Source of the DNA: Halictus rubicundus
Lineage: Eukaryota; Arthropoda; Insecta; Hymenoptera; Halictidae
NCBI RefSeq assembly: GCF_050948215.1
Contig: NC_135156.1
Location: 18,399,257 to 18,463,256, forward strand
DNA length: 64,000 nt
Reading direction: 5' to 3'
In this document: one piece after another, positions 45,009-56,172 of the stretch
How the letters are laid out: each line of letters starts with the position of its first letter
Position numbering within the stretch: the first letter of the stretch is position 1
Position numbers and translations under genes: made by a program
Notes under the pieces: model-generated
Seen by the model: only the letters and a program-made list of their open reading frames with translations
Told to the model about the DNA's origin: nothing
Database searches by the model: none

Positions 45009-48000
45009 ATGTTTACTCCATCGAAATCCACAAGTCCGAACTTCGTCGATGTAACTTTATTAAACACTCCTGAACCGCAAGCAACATCGACGGTACAAAG
45101 AAAAAGCACGTGAGTCCCTTTTCTTTTTCATTCTGGACAATATATATCTATATATACATATACGTTTTAAGTATTAGTCTTACACGAAATATATAATTAC
45201 AATTACTAGTTTGATCGCATTGTATTAACATCTTTTCAATTCTAACATGTTTTGTAGATTGGAAAGTAAGTTCTTGGATCAGGGTATTAACGAAGCTTTG
45301 TATAAACGGTCTACAGCGAGGAAAGGTGATGTAACGCAAAAGTCTGATGATTCGTCTCTTGGTATATTGGACAACATATCCTCTTGTTAGTTTCTTCTCT
45401 CTCATTAGTTTGATTACAACTATCTTCGCATGCTAATTTCCTCTTAAGTTCTAGCCGAAGTTAGCGACACTGGAGATTTATACAAGCACAGTGAGAATAA
45501 ATTAGACACAGAACGTGAACTTGCTAGAAAACTGCTTCAAAGATGCAGCGACATAAGGACTACGTCTCTTACACATGGTAAAATCTATACTTGTCTACGT
45601 ACAGGGTATCCTAACTAACAAAATGTGACCTTGTGACAAATTTTTATTTACCACCATATTTGCCCTTTTATATCTAATTATTGTTGGAGCACCATGTATA
45701 TATATACCTTTCAAAAAGTTGTAAATAAGTTCGATGATGTTTGCAGATACAAACAAAGAAAATAACGTCAACATTCAAAACCTGTGCAGCAATGTAACAT
45801 CATCGACGATTGTCAGTCAGGGAGAATCTCCTAATCATGAAAATGATCAAAATGAGAGTACATTGCGTTCAAGTGTTAACAAGACGAGTACTGTAAATAT
45901 CATTTTTTTAGAAAGAAATGGTTCGAAAACCTTTTCAATAGAAGTTCATTTTTAGGTTGTTTTCGAACCAAATGAAATAAGTGCGCGTTCATCTGGATTG
46001 AGCAGACGTTCGGAAAAACGTTTATCAACAACGTCAAGTACAAATATGAATGGAATAACGTTCGATTCAACTGCTGCTGAGTTGATGGCTCAATTTGGCA
46101 ATGAAGAATTCCGACCTGCCTCTGAAATGGCCAGTCAGATGATGGCCGATGAAGTATCGTGGGAACAAAATTACTCGTACGCTCTTCCAGCAACTGATCT
46201 TGCTGAAAAGGAGTATTTGAATTTATCCTGTTTTTCGGGTATCATTGGTGAACTGGATTTATCAGTAGAGTGAGTGTCTAAAGAGTTTTAAATACTAATA
46301 CTATTTTACATCGCGATCACAAGCTGATTCTTGTAATTTTAGATCCTGCTCCGGCCGTAAAATGTCTGTCGATGAATTTTTCAAAAGGAAATGCGGTAAT
46401 TTTGGAGAATTAGCAGGGGGCGCGGTCGAAAGGCCAAGTTTAGGATTGTCTGTGAATAGTCCGAAAAAGAAGAATAATCTTGTGCCATTAGTTGACTCAA
46501 CCATCGTAACAGAAAGTACGATCGACTAATTTCAACCGATTTCTTACCATTACATTTTGTAAAAGACAATTTTTCTCTAAACTATCGATACTGATTTTGT
46601 AGCATCTTCGGTTGGCTCATTCGTTGCAAAGGACAAAACACTACCGAATAATTCATGTGCGACGAAAGATATAGAAGAACAGAGTATTATGAGTTTAACT
46701 AGTATTGCTCAAGCATTGCAGGACATCGATAGTGGTACACCGCGAAGGTTAGTGGATCAGCTTATAATGGCAAAGAAGAAGAAGAAATCTACACAGACGA
46801 AAGAAGGGGTGCACAGGGACACGTATACTGTGTTGTCATCGAATAGAAAGTCGCTGCCTGCAACTTCAAGTAAAAGCATCGAGAGTTTCGAAAAAGATAT
46901 TGCAATGTTAAATCTGTCTTCGAAATTGTCACTGGACAGCAAGATTCCGAACGAGACGTTGCATCTTAAGCACTCGGTTTCCAGTATGCGATCGTTAAAC
47001 TCCAACGTAGACGGAAAAACAAACTTAAAGAGTTCTTATCAAGATCCGAAAAAAAACATAAGTAACGGAAACATAAAGTCTTCGTACGGTGAAGGTACAG
47101 TCTGCTTAGAACTTTGCTGTTTCTTTGTACGAATTAGCTTAAGAACACTCGTTAATTTTAGATCTTAAATCTTTGCTGGAAGATCCGAAATTCTCCCTTT
47201 TAAATTACACTAAAGAACGAAACATATCACCTTGTGTTTCGCTAACTAACGTCAAACACAAACAAGAGAAAGAATCTGTAAATTCGAAAAACGAAGAAAC
47301 CGGGATGAAGGGAATTATAAAAGAGGAAAATCTCTCTTATAAAGATAAAACAGAATCTTTTGTACAGGATCTTTCAAATTCTCAAGGAATTGAATTTCAG
47401 TTAAATAGTATGCTATTACGACACTACAATCACTATACTTTCGTATGTTTTTGATTTCCCGACGAGTCGCTAACATTTTATTCTTGCAGGTGTTGTTATT
47501 GGTAAAAGTACCGAAGAACTGTGCAGTTGTATCGTTGGTATGCCAAGAGAAACCGACATCGAACTGTTAAACAAAAGCGACAGATGGGTCATATGTTCTC
47601 CGAGTTTAAGTCAAGTTCAAGGGGACAAGCAAAATGTTCAACTGGCATTGCCAAAAGATGTGATACTTATCAAACCAAACTCCGAACAAAATGCCAAGGT
47701 AAAGGCGAGAAAATAAATGTTAACCCTCATCCGTCCCTCATTTTACAAACCGAATCTGTCTCTCGGTGTTTAATTGACACAGTGGTAAAAGATCGATGAA
47801 ATAACAAGGTAAACAGTTATTTTTCGATATTTCTTTTTTATTCAAATTGATGAGTTAACATTTACATCTTAGGTTTTTCACAACTTTCGCATAAAATAAA
47901 GCAATCTGCGGAACATACTGCCTGTTTACCAGAATCACATCGGGCACTATATACAACTTATTTCAGGAAAACTGTGTCAAATTGACACGGGGGATGGATC

Positions 48001-51000
48001 AGGGTTAATATTCTCTGTTATTAATAATGATAAAATATACAATATTTAACACTAAAATCGATGTATTTCAGATCGCCGTGACCGTGGTTAAAATGTGTAA
48101 ACCTATCATAGCAGTTTTAAATATAACAGTCTCGGATATGGTCACAAGATCCGAATGGATCATGAAGCACATAATTTGCTTTAAACCTGAAGAATTAAAT
48201 GTCATCGTCACAAATCCGTCTCAAAATAGTGAACTGGATTTTCAATCGATCGCTGAAAATGATATGGTCGCACTTCCTGTCACGATCAAGAATAAAAACA
48301 GCGTTGACATATGCATGAGACTTTCTATATCGCAGGTAATAAACAATTTATCTTTGCGCGTTTGAAATTAAACTACATACAAACCACTATTTTCCGTATT
48401 ATTCTCTGCAGGATGAACCGCGAGTATTTGGACTGGAAAATTGCAATGAAATGCAGCGGGTGACACTAAAGCCACAAGAAAGTTTAACTACGAACGTCCA
48501 GTCCAAAGGTATTATACAGAAGCATCGAGATCCGTCTCAGAGATCCTTGCAACGTTACGATGGGAACTTGATAGTACAAGTAGAAAATGGCCCCGACGAT
48601 ACCATAATAATCAAAGAAATAGCACTAAAAGTACAAGTAGGGATTTGTAAGCTTCAATTGATCGACACAGACATGCCTTTCGTGGTGTCCAACAAGCAAA
48701 CGAAACCGATGAGTATGCTCAACGTGGGAGATGTGCCGGTGCGTGTGTTTGCTTCGTTTGTAGACACGGATTCTGGAAAAAGCTCCAGACATTTCACAGT
48801 CGAACCTGAAAATGTACATTTACTTCCTAACAAGACCGGTTCTTTCAATGTTACATACAAATCACAGAATCCAGACGTTTCAAAAGTGTGAGTGAATCAA
48901 AGATCTATAAGCAGATTTGTCTTTTAACTTTTATGAAGATGTAGCACCCTAAATTCTATCATTTTGGTATTCCCATAGGCACGCGAAAATACAATTCACG
49001 GCTGGCAATAATTTGTATCAGTATTCTGTATGCGGGGAATCAAGTACTTGTGTGGAGGCTGAGAACGAACATTATGCTCGTTGTGAAACACCTCAGCTTT
49101 TGTCATCTGCTAGTTCCCCGTCGTCTCCTCACAGCGTGATCTCGAATAAGTAAGTTGCAGGTATTTTCTCCTAAACTCTGTTACTGTGAACAGTCGTTCA
49201 AACAGGCGAATTACTAACTAACCGATTGTTGTTGAGCAGGTCGGGGATGTCGGGAAGAAACTCTCCTCTCAGTTCAGTGTCAGGCTCAACAGTTGCTGGT
49301 GAGAAAATCCCTATAAGAACAACGCACGCTGCTTTGGTATGGAACAGCATAAAAGCAGGAAAATCTGATATCAAGGAATTCACTATCCGCAACACTAGCA
49401 ATAACAAGATCAAACTTCATGTTACTATATCCGACAATGAGAAGAATTTTCTGGTAGTCACCCATGATAATATTCAACTTTTGCCTGAAATATTTTTTCC
49501 AGTGTTAGGCGACTGACCGAAAAATTTATTTAAATTACAGTTTGTACGAGATCGACAAACGGGTGGCACAAGTATGGTGCTAGTATTACAAGGATTGGAA
49601 AGTAGAACAATATCCGTTGTGTTTAATCCCCACAATTTGGGTGCAGCTACTGGCAAGATTGTATTCAAACATTACGAACCTAGAAGAGACGATAGCGAGT
49701 CCCGGCCGTCGAAAGTGGTAAATAAAATCAGTAAAGCCAGTTTGTTTTAATCGGAAAGAGAAACCTGATCTGTCTATCATGTTTGAATTCTAGTTATTCC
49801 TGTATGGTTACGGAGGCTACAGCAGGCTCGAAATTTCTGAAGCTTTCAAAGATACAAGCGGGAAGATGTGGTTGTCCCTAGGCACGCTAAATTCTGTTGG
49901 TTCTTTGAACGCGAGACTTCGGTTACAGAACAACGGGGACTTGTGCTCCTATGTCAAAATAAAGTTAATACCGAAAGGTTTGTTACATTAATAACAAAAG
50001 GGTAGGTTGATCGATCGGAGATTGGTCAGGTTCATACGTTCTTGGTTTGTTTCAGCTGTGTATCCTTCTATGGTTTCAAGCTGGCATGTAAACCCTACCG
50101 AGTTAATATTAAATTCGAAAGAAACACAGTGGGTGACCCTAGAATTTAATCCTCGAAAAGAAGATCTAGCGCTGTTGCAACGATCTGCTGTATCGCATGT
50201 AGGAACGATACTTATTATTAACGGGGATGAGCCTACGCGTTGGCGAATTCGCAGGTACTAAGACAACTCTAAATCTTATTAGAGAAATTTACGTTAACCG
50301 GTAATTGAACAATTTGTAGATTATACAATAAAATGAGAGAAACTGGCGAGCTAACCGGCAACGAAAACGAAGCGTTTCAAAATATAGTTCATCCGATATG
50401 TAAAGCTTTCCCTGGCGAACAGATGATGCGAGATATAAATACGATCCGAGATTCACTGGTAATCGCTCGTTTATTGCTCTGAACTCAACTAACATACTTG
50501 TATTAATTCGCTCGTTTTGATTTAGCAAAATTTGGGAGATTTGTGCCGAGGAATTCGTCAGCACGAGATTATGCTTACCATGGAAGTGTGCGCTGACGAA
50601 ACCCTGTCAGTTCTTCAGCATGACGCTGACGAATCTCAAATGTTTTATTCCTTGTGCAGCGATAATAGTCACATTTATGAAGGAAACGGTGAAAGTTTCT
50701 TACCGTCCGAGTAAGTTTCTGTTTCTGTATTTAATCAGAAAAACGTTATACGGAAATTCATGTTGAATTATAAAATTTTCAGAACGCTTCTAGCGAACAG
50801 TACGTTTCAACATGCGTTGAATGTTGATAATTTTATAGTTGCGCCGTCTACTGTAATTTTAACTCCTCCGACGAAGATGGAGGCAATTGTAACAATAAAA
50901 ACTACGTGCACCGTCGCTCAGGTGTTCGAGACTGCCTTATCGAATACAGAATACTTGAGCGTTGTGCCAGCGGAGGGTATGATACCTACGAGAAGAGACT

Positions 51001-51119
51001 TCCAGTTAAAAGTACACTGCAAACGGAAAGTCGACCGTAGCTTCAACGCGGTGCTCGAGATCTACACAGAGAATAATAAGTTGGATGTACAGATCAAAGT
51101 GAACGTTAAACGGATGTGA
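45009..51119 (+). CDS. Spd-2: Centrosomal scaffold protein Spd-2 / CEP192
   Basis: Pericentriolar scaffold that recruits mitotic kinases and gamma-tubulin machinery to centrioles. Nineteen exons: 45009-45109, 45258-45385, 45455-45577, 45747-45892, 45956-46269, 46343-46515, 46603-47094, 47162-47407, 47490-47698, 48072-48335, 48412-48887, 48979-49149, 49240-49453, 49541-49717, 49794-49977, 50056-50254, 50320-50458, 50526-50710, 50783-51119. Frame is kept throughout: 1,425 residues (fly protein about 1,150, human about 2,540). The N-terminal third is Ser/Lys-rich and disordered, with the family block LNLSCFSGIIGELDLSVE. From exon 9 on come beta-rich ASH-type (ASPM-SPD2-Hydin) repeats, for example ISVVFNPHNLGAATGKIVF. 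For exon 13 I chose the donor giving an 87-bp intron; a later GT would leave only 39 bp. Intron 9 contains a TTAA element. Confidence 0.93.
47719..48008 (+). mobile_element. TTAA-flanked MITE within Spd-2 intron 9
   Basis: TTAA at 47,719-47,722 and 48,005-48,008. The ends are CCCTCATCCGTCCC and, inverted, CCCTGATCCATCCC; inner CTGTGTCAAATTGACAC echoes the left GTTTAATTGACACAGTGG. CCCT ends on TTAA fit a piggyBac-type MITE. It accounts for most of this intron's unusual 373-bp length. Confidence 0.75.
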
Positions 51120-51205
51120 CTCGCGCTGTTAAATTTAAAACTTTTACTTAATATTTATTCGTCAGAGTATAGCTTTAGTTTTACATTTTGATATGGGCAA
51201 TATAT

Positions 51206-51211
51206 TTTATT
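51206..51211 (-). promoter_or_regulatory. Candidate polyadenylation signal of the ERI-like gene
   Basis: AATAAA on the minus strand, 17 bp after that gene's stop codon. Confidence 0.5.
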
Positions 51212-51214
51212 ATT

Positions 51215-51220
51215 AATAAA
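51215..51220 (+). promoter_or_regulatory. Candidate polyadenylation signal of Spd-2
   Basis: AATAAA on the plus strand, 96 bp after the Spd-2 stop. Normal cleavage 10-30 bp downstream would fall around the stop codon of the opposing gene. Confidence 0.5.
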
Positions 51221-51227
51221 CGAGTGT

Positions 51228-51938
51228 TCAATTTTTCCTTTGAGGTAATATATAATTATTCCTTAGATGTTTTAATAGTACATCGGGTGCACAGTTTACT
51301 TTAAATAGCACGTTATGATTCTTTTGAAGGGTTTGTATTATGGTGACCATATTTTTCACATCGTCTATGCCAGAATGCAGACGTCCTTCTAGAGGAAGTT
51401 TAAGATGGGTAAGCATGTTTGGCATACTTCGCGGATAATGGTTTGTTGCATCGAAAAAGCTTTCTTTGAGGTCTATCCATTTTGTGAAATGAGGTGGTAA
51501 CGTTATATTTTCTAATCTACACTGACTGGGCAGCATCACCCTTAAGTCCCAGTGACCATTCGTAACGAAAGCACTCTTATTGTCATTTTTAAAGAATTTA
51601 TTCTCTTCTAACCAATTCTGGAATTTATCGAATACTTCTGGAAAGTGTGGTTGACTATCTACCATCTCCTGTATAATGCCGGTTAATGTCGTACAAAAAC
51701 TAGTGAGATTCGGATGAACTCTTGGTTTAACGTATTCGTGAAAAACATTTTCGATTTGCCAACTCGTCGTAGACACTGCCGCACATGGAAATTCAATGAT
51801 CTCTTGGGGTTTTAATATCTCGTACTGTTTGCAAGTAGCTTCAAAATCGAGCACAAGCAAGTAATTAAAATGTTGTTTCACTTCCTTGAGCAGGCCAGGT
51901 GGAGACCTTGGATATTTCTTAATGACTCGATGGGCCAT
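51228..51938 (-). CDS. ERI1/Snipper-family 3'-5' exoribonuclease
   Basis: DEDDh exonuclease of the ERI family, which trims 3' ends of RNA (in related proteins small RNAs, histone mRNA or 5.8S rRNA). A single exon encodes 236 residues, with no SAP domain, so it is nearer the short Snipper/ERI3 type than full-length ERI1. Motifs: Exo I LLVLDFEATC with the paired D and E (about 28-37); IIEFPCA; Exo II HWDLRVMLPSQC with its Asp near 131; Exo III LHSGIDDVKNM with the catalytic His and Asp near 190-194. Its 3' end faces Spd-2 across 108 bp. Orthology to fly Snipper or to human ERI3 cannot be settled from this sequence alone. Confidence 0.93.
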   Translation of the reverse strand: MAHRVIKKYPRSPPGLLKEVKQHFNYLLVLDFEATCKQYEILKPQEIIEFPCAAVSTTSWQIENVFHEYVKPRVHPNLTSFCTTLTGIIQEMVDSQPHFPEVFDKFQNWLEENKFFKNDNKSAFVTNGHWDLRVMLPSQCRLENITLPPHFTKWIDLKESFFDATNHYPRSMPNMLTHLKLPLEGRLHSGIDDVKNMVTIIQTLQKNHNVLFKVNCAPDVLLKHLRNNYILPQRKN

Positions 51939-52064
51939 TGTTGATCAATAATGCTAACACCAAAAGAAACATTCTAGAATTATCATTTTGAATTTAAACG
52001 CAATAGGGTTATGTGCGCGGGATACTTACAAAACGTTGACAGGTTCACTATACCAGACTCTGAC

Positions 52065-52408
52065 CAGAGAGGAAACAAGAGGAAATGAGAGTGCTCACGC
52101 CCGGGATTTTAGTGTTCCCAGTATAGTGCTGCCGTATAGGCTCTGATCCAGCCTAAAAGATGATGCAGGTTCTGATCCAGGCTAAAAAGATGATCCAGGT
52201 TCTGATCCAGGCTAAAAATATGATGCAGGTTCTGGTCCAGGCTAAATAGATAGTGCAGGTTCTGGTCCAGGCTAAAAATATGATGCCGGTTCTGGTTCAG
52301 GCTAAAAAGATGATGCAGGTTCTGATCCAGGCTAAAAATTAGACTAGGGGGCAGCACTATACCGGGGACACTAAAATCCCGAGCGTGAGCACTCTCATTT
52401 CCTCTCTG
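52065..52408. mobile_element. hAT-like MITE with internal minisatellite (family G, copy 2)
   Basis: The left end is CAGAGAGGAAACAAGAGGAAATGAGA (here with a small internal duplication), the right end CTCTCATTTCCTCTCTG. Sub-terminal GCTCACGCCCGGGATTTTAGT is inverted at the right. About seven 30-bp units of the GATGCAGGTTCTGATCCAGG type fill 52,140-52,340. No target duplication is visible. It sits upstream of both divergent genes here. Confidence 0.75.
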
Positions 52409-54027
52409 GTTATATTCTTGGCTTGTAATATAATTTTAATTATTTGTATAAATAATTAAGATCGGTCTCTAATCTTACATTAATTGCCTTCGTTTGATTT
52501 TTATCTATGAAAAGAAAACACTTAAATCACTTTTAAATGTATAGTTCGACAAAAGAACTATACATATTGGACCACAAAGGTGGTCAGGTTTATGCTTGCA
52601 TATATCGTTCACATATAAATTGATTCAAATGTACATCGTTTGAAAGGAAAGCTTACATTTATATTGAATGTAAGTTTGCTTAGTATTTCCTTGTTTATTG
52701 TCGTGTCTATGCAAGTTAACGGTTGGACCTCGTGTCTTACATATTCTTCATTCATTCATTCGAATGAATCGGAGCAAGTATCGCAACCGATTGTAGATCT
52801 GTGTTAATCTACTCACTTCTGACAAATAACTAAATGAGAACTATGTAGGTTTACATTTTTTTATATTATAGAGATTATTGCATTTTCACACTACCTTCTA
52901 TATGAGTGCCGGATAAATTTGCATCAGATAGTTTTGACAATTATGTCTAAAATTGAATCGAAAGATGTATTGAAAACGCACCTAAAATCAACGTTTCAGT
53001 ATCTGCGGGTATCTGCCGATATGGACAAAAATAGATTTCACGTTTGCGAAAAGATTCGATGAGACAATTCAGCCAAGGATAAAATGCTTAAATCGTTTTT
53101 CGCTCGTCTTTTCGATTAGCACTAATTAAATAAGAAACGCTACACGTCGCGAGCACGTTTATTTCACGATGCATCTAACTCTGTTGTATGCGGTTTCTTA
53201 TCTACATCCCTGATTCCGTACATGTACATGTCTCAATCTAGAAGTCCGATGCCTACTTTTTAAAGTGTAAGCTATCGAATGTGCGTGGTGTGTGACGTCT
53301 AAAAACGGGAGAGAAACAGGACATAAAAATTTGTAAATCGATCAGTGCTTCGGTAAGGGATGAACTCGAGAGGGAGGGTTTGTTGGTTAACGGAGATACC
53401 CAAAGAACTAATGGATTTAAATGAATTGATGTACACGGACCCGTCTAGACGTATTCATATCAGTATGTACTTCACCGTGAACCGTAACATCGTACGATTT
53501 TGATTGATTTCTACCTTAGAGACACAGAACACCACTGCTCGTGATGCCTTGCTACCGACAACGATCGTTTTTCCCTTTACACGAACTGTAACCTACGAAC
53601 GAGTGATACGATCAAGATGTTCACGAAACGATCAATTGGCACCTCGATCAATTCACGGACGAGGAAATTCCGGTGACGATCGTTATCTTGTTTCATATAA
53701 ATATACGTAAAATGTTTCCTAGAAAATTACACATGTAAATTCGACGAAATTCCAAGATACATCTCGAGTATTCGACTGTTCTTCTGATTGTATAACTTAT
53801 CGAATTATGTATCCCCGTTACAATTGTGTTGCATGGTGCCTGTACACAAAAATAGAAGACTTATGTGTTTACCGTGCGTCGCTGTAGTAGCACCGAGCTG
53901 TTCTCAGATGCTTTAGCAAAGCACAAACGCTCGTCGAATTTTTTAGAGGATACTCTAACCGTCTTGTTTGTGCTCTATATCAGAGCTGATTAATTGTAGT
54001 GAAGGTGCCATGAAGTAAAATCAAAGG
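52409..54027. other. Divergent intergenic region, ERI-like gene / MED19
   Basis: Expected to hold promoter and 5' UTR sequence of both genes. AT-rich to about 53,300. I see no other gene or clear element. Confidence 0.45.
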
Positions 54028-55010
54028 ATGATGATGGGCGATCAGTTTCGTAGCAAAGTGGAGCAATATTCGCCAAAGTCGTCACCCAGGGGAGCGCGTT
54101 CCCCTGTTGTTTCGCGTCAGGATTCGACGGGGACCCTCAAAACAACCATATCCCTGGGAAAGAATCCTTCGATCGTGCATAGCGGGCCTTTTTACTTGAT
54201 GAAGGAGCCCCCTGGTATGTAGCTCGTTTCAAAACTAAAATAGATGTAACACCACGATATTGTCTAATCGATTCTCTTATTTTACAGGAGAAAGCGACCT
54301 TACAGGGGCAAGAAATTTAATGAACTATTATGGTCTGGAACATTCTTATAGTAAATTTAGTGGAAAGAAACTCAAGGAACAACTCTCTTCTTTTTTACCG
54401 ACTCTACCTGGAATCATAGACAGACCCGGTCATTTAGATAACAGGTATATCTATTAGCAGAACGAGTTACGCTAGAGTGTACAAACATCTGAAACATGTA
54501 CAGTAGAGATCAAAGTACTTCTGCTTTTCAGTTCGTTGAGATCCGTCATAGAAAAGCCTCCGATCGTCGGGAAAGAGTTACTACCACTGACCAGCGTTCA
54601 ATTGGCTGGTTTTCGCCTACATCCTGGACCTGTAAGTAAACGATTCGATTGGGAAACAGTTGGTTAGATTAACAAAGCAAAATAATTCAGAATAAGAGAG
54701 TAAAGAGAATGTTGTGTGTTTGCAGTTACCGGAGCAGTATCGTTACGTGAATCAAGCTCCACAAAGAAAGCACAAGAACAAACATAAAAAGCATAAACAC
54801 AAGCCTGGCGAAGTACCTAGTGGTCAAGAAGCAACAACAACGGACATCGGTGGTTCGGACACTCACGAGAAGAAGCATAAGAAACAAAAAAGACACGACG
54901 AAGAGAAAGAAGCCAGAAAGAAACGTAAGAAAGAAAAGAAAAGAAAAAAACAGAAACACAGCCCCGAACATACTGGAGGATTAACACCGTCTCAACATTC
55001 CAATTCGTGA
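54028..55010 (+). CDS. MED19: Mediator of RNA polymerase II transcription subunit 19
   Basis: Mediator subunit at the head/hook region linking gene-specific activators to RNA polymerase II. Four exons, 54028-54214, 54288-54444, 54532-54631 and 54726-55010, join in one frame to 242 residues (human 244). The conserved core is GPFYLMKEPPG, then LTGARNLMNYYGLEHSYSKF, LSSFLPTLPGIIDRPG, and KPPIVGKELLPLTSVQLAGF with RLHPGPLPEQYR. The C-terminal 80 residues are a Lys/His-rich basic tail (KHKNKHKKHKHK; KKRKKEKKRKKQKH), as in animal MED19, probably nuclear-localising. Three ATG codons open the frame; I give the first. An AATAAA at 55,710 may be its polyadenylation signal. Confidence 0.96.
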
Positions 55011-56172
55011 TCTTTAATTCTACCTTTTCTGTTTGTACCAAACCTTCGACCCGGCGTTGATCTTTGCGGGCACAATTGATTTCTTCCCTTCTAAACGATT
55101 AAGAACGCGCGTACACGAACAATTTTGTGCGAGTAAAGTGGTATCTTTCACGGAAGTTCTGTTGAATCGTAAGTTAACGCCCGGTTTTCATAGACTCGTT
55201 CACTTTGTTGTCGTACATTTTGAAACGACGATGCCCGATCTTCAACGATAACTGTGGAATCCTTTTCTTACGGCAATTGTACACTACCAATAATGTAATA
55301 TAGACTCGAGACTGTGTAAAATGTATGCGTTTCACACATGTACGTACGGGGTATATGTGCGCCGCAATTTACCATTTAACCCATCAAGACCATTGATTTT
55401 TTGCGACAAGAAAAGGAAAAGAAGTGTTCGAGATTATAGATCTTTATAAGCGTATTGTAAAGAAGTTGAGCATCTTGATGAGTTAATAGGATATAGATTT
55501 GAATCGTTAGCATAAACAAAGAGTATTGTTACTCTTCGTGTAAATATATATATCGAAAAGACGGTAAGGAGAAACAAATAACACTGCATCGAGGACCGTG
55601 TTTTGTAATAACGACTATCATCAATCCGCAGTGTATTTTGTTCGCGAAATAAGACCAAAATTATACGTTGCACTGAAAACTTAAGTTAAGTGTAGTATTA
55701 TGATACGAAAATAAAAAATTCTTAAATTGAAGTATCGTTCTTTCTTATTTCTGTTCTTCTCGAAAGTTTGAAAACTGAAAGCGAACAATGAAGATTTGCG
55801 GTACACTACATAATAGGCACATACTATACATTGTGTGTATATATATATATATATATATGTATAACAGATAAAACGAAACTATAAGCACAGACGAGTTATA
55901 AGGATCCTATACCTCGTCTGTGCTATAAGTGTAACAAGAAATTCAAATTTGTAAGCGGTACTACTACGATAATCAATTGAAGGAACTAGTGGTACAACAA
56001 CGCCATCTGAGAGGCATTCGCTTCCGTTGTTACCGTACAACATCCGGTAGTAAAACGCCGAGTTGAACCATTGAATTCGAGTCGTTTGGAATCGTCGTTG
56101 GAAAGTCGCTCGATTCCCGCCATTACGTGCTTTTTCTACCGTGTAGCGATTCGATTACCGGAGGAAGGCACG
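55011..56172. other. MED19 3' UTR and cabeza 5' flank
   Basis: AATAAA at 55,710-55,715 is the likely MED19 end. A (TA)n run at about 55,837-55,858 precedes a hairpin (described separately). The cabeza transcription start should lie between 55,930 and 56,170. Confidence 0.5.
55880..55927 (+). other. Near-palindrome upstream of cabeza
   Basis: GCACAGACGAG (55,885-55,895) pairs perfectly with CTCGTCTGTGC (55,913-55,923). The 17-bp loop contains GGATCC within TATA-like arms, and the pairing extends outward past a one-base bulge. It could be a small transposon remnant, a structured 5' leader element or a cruciform-prone site. Confidence 0.6.
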
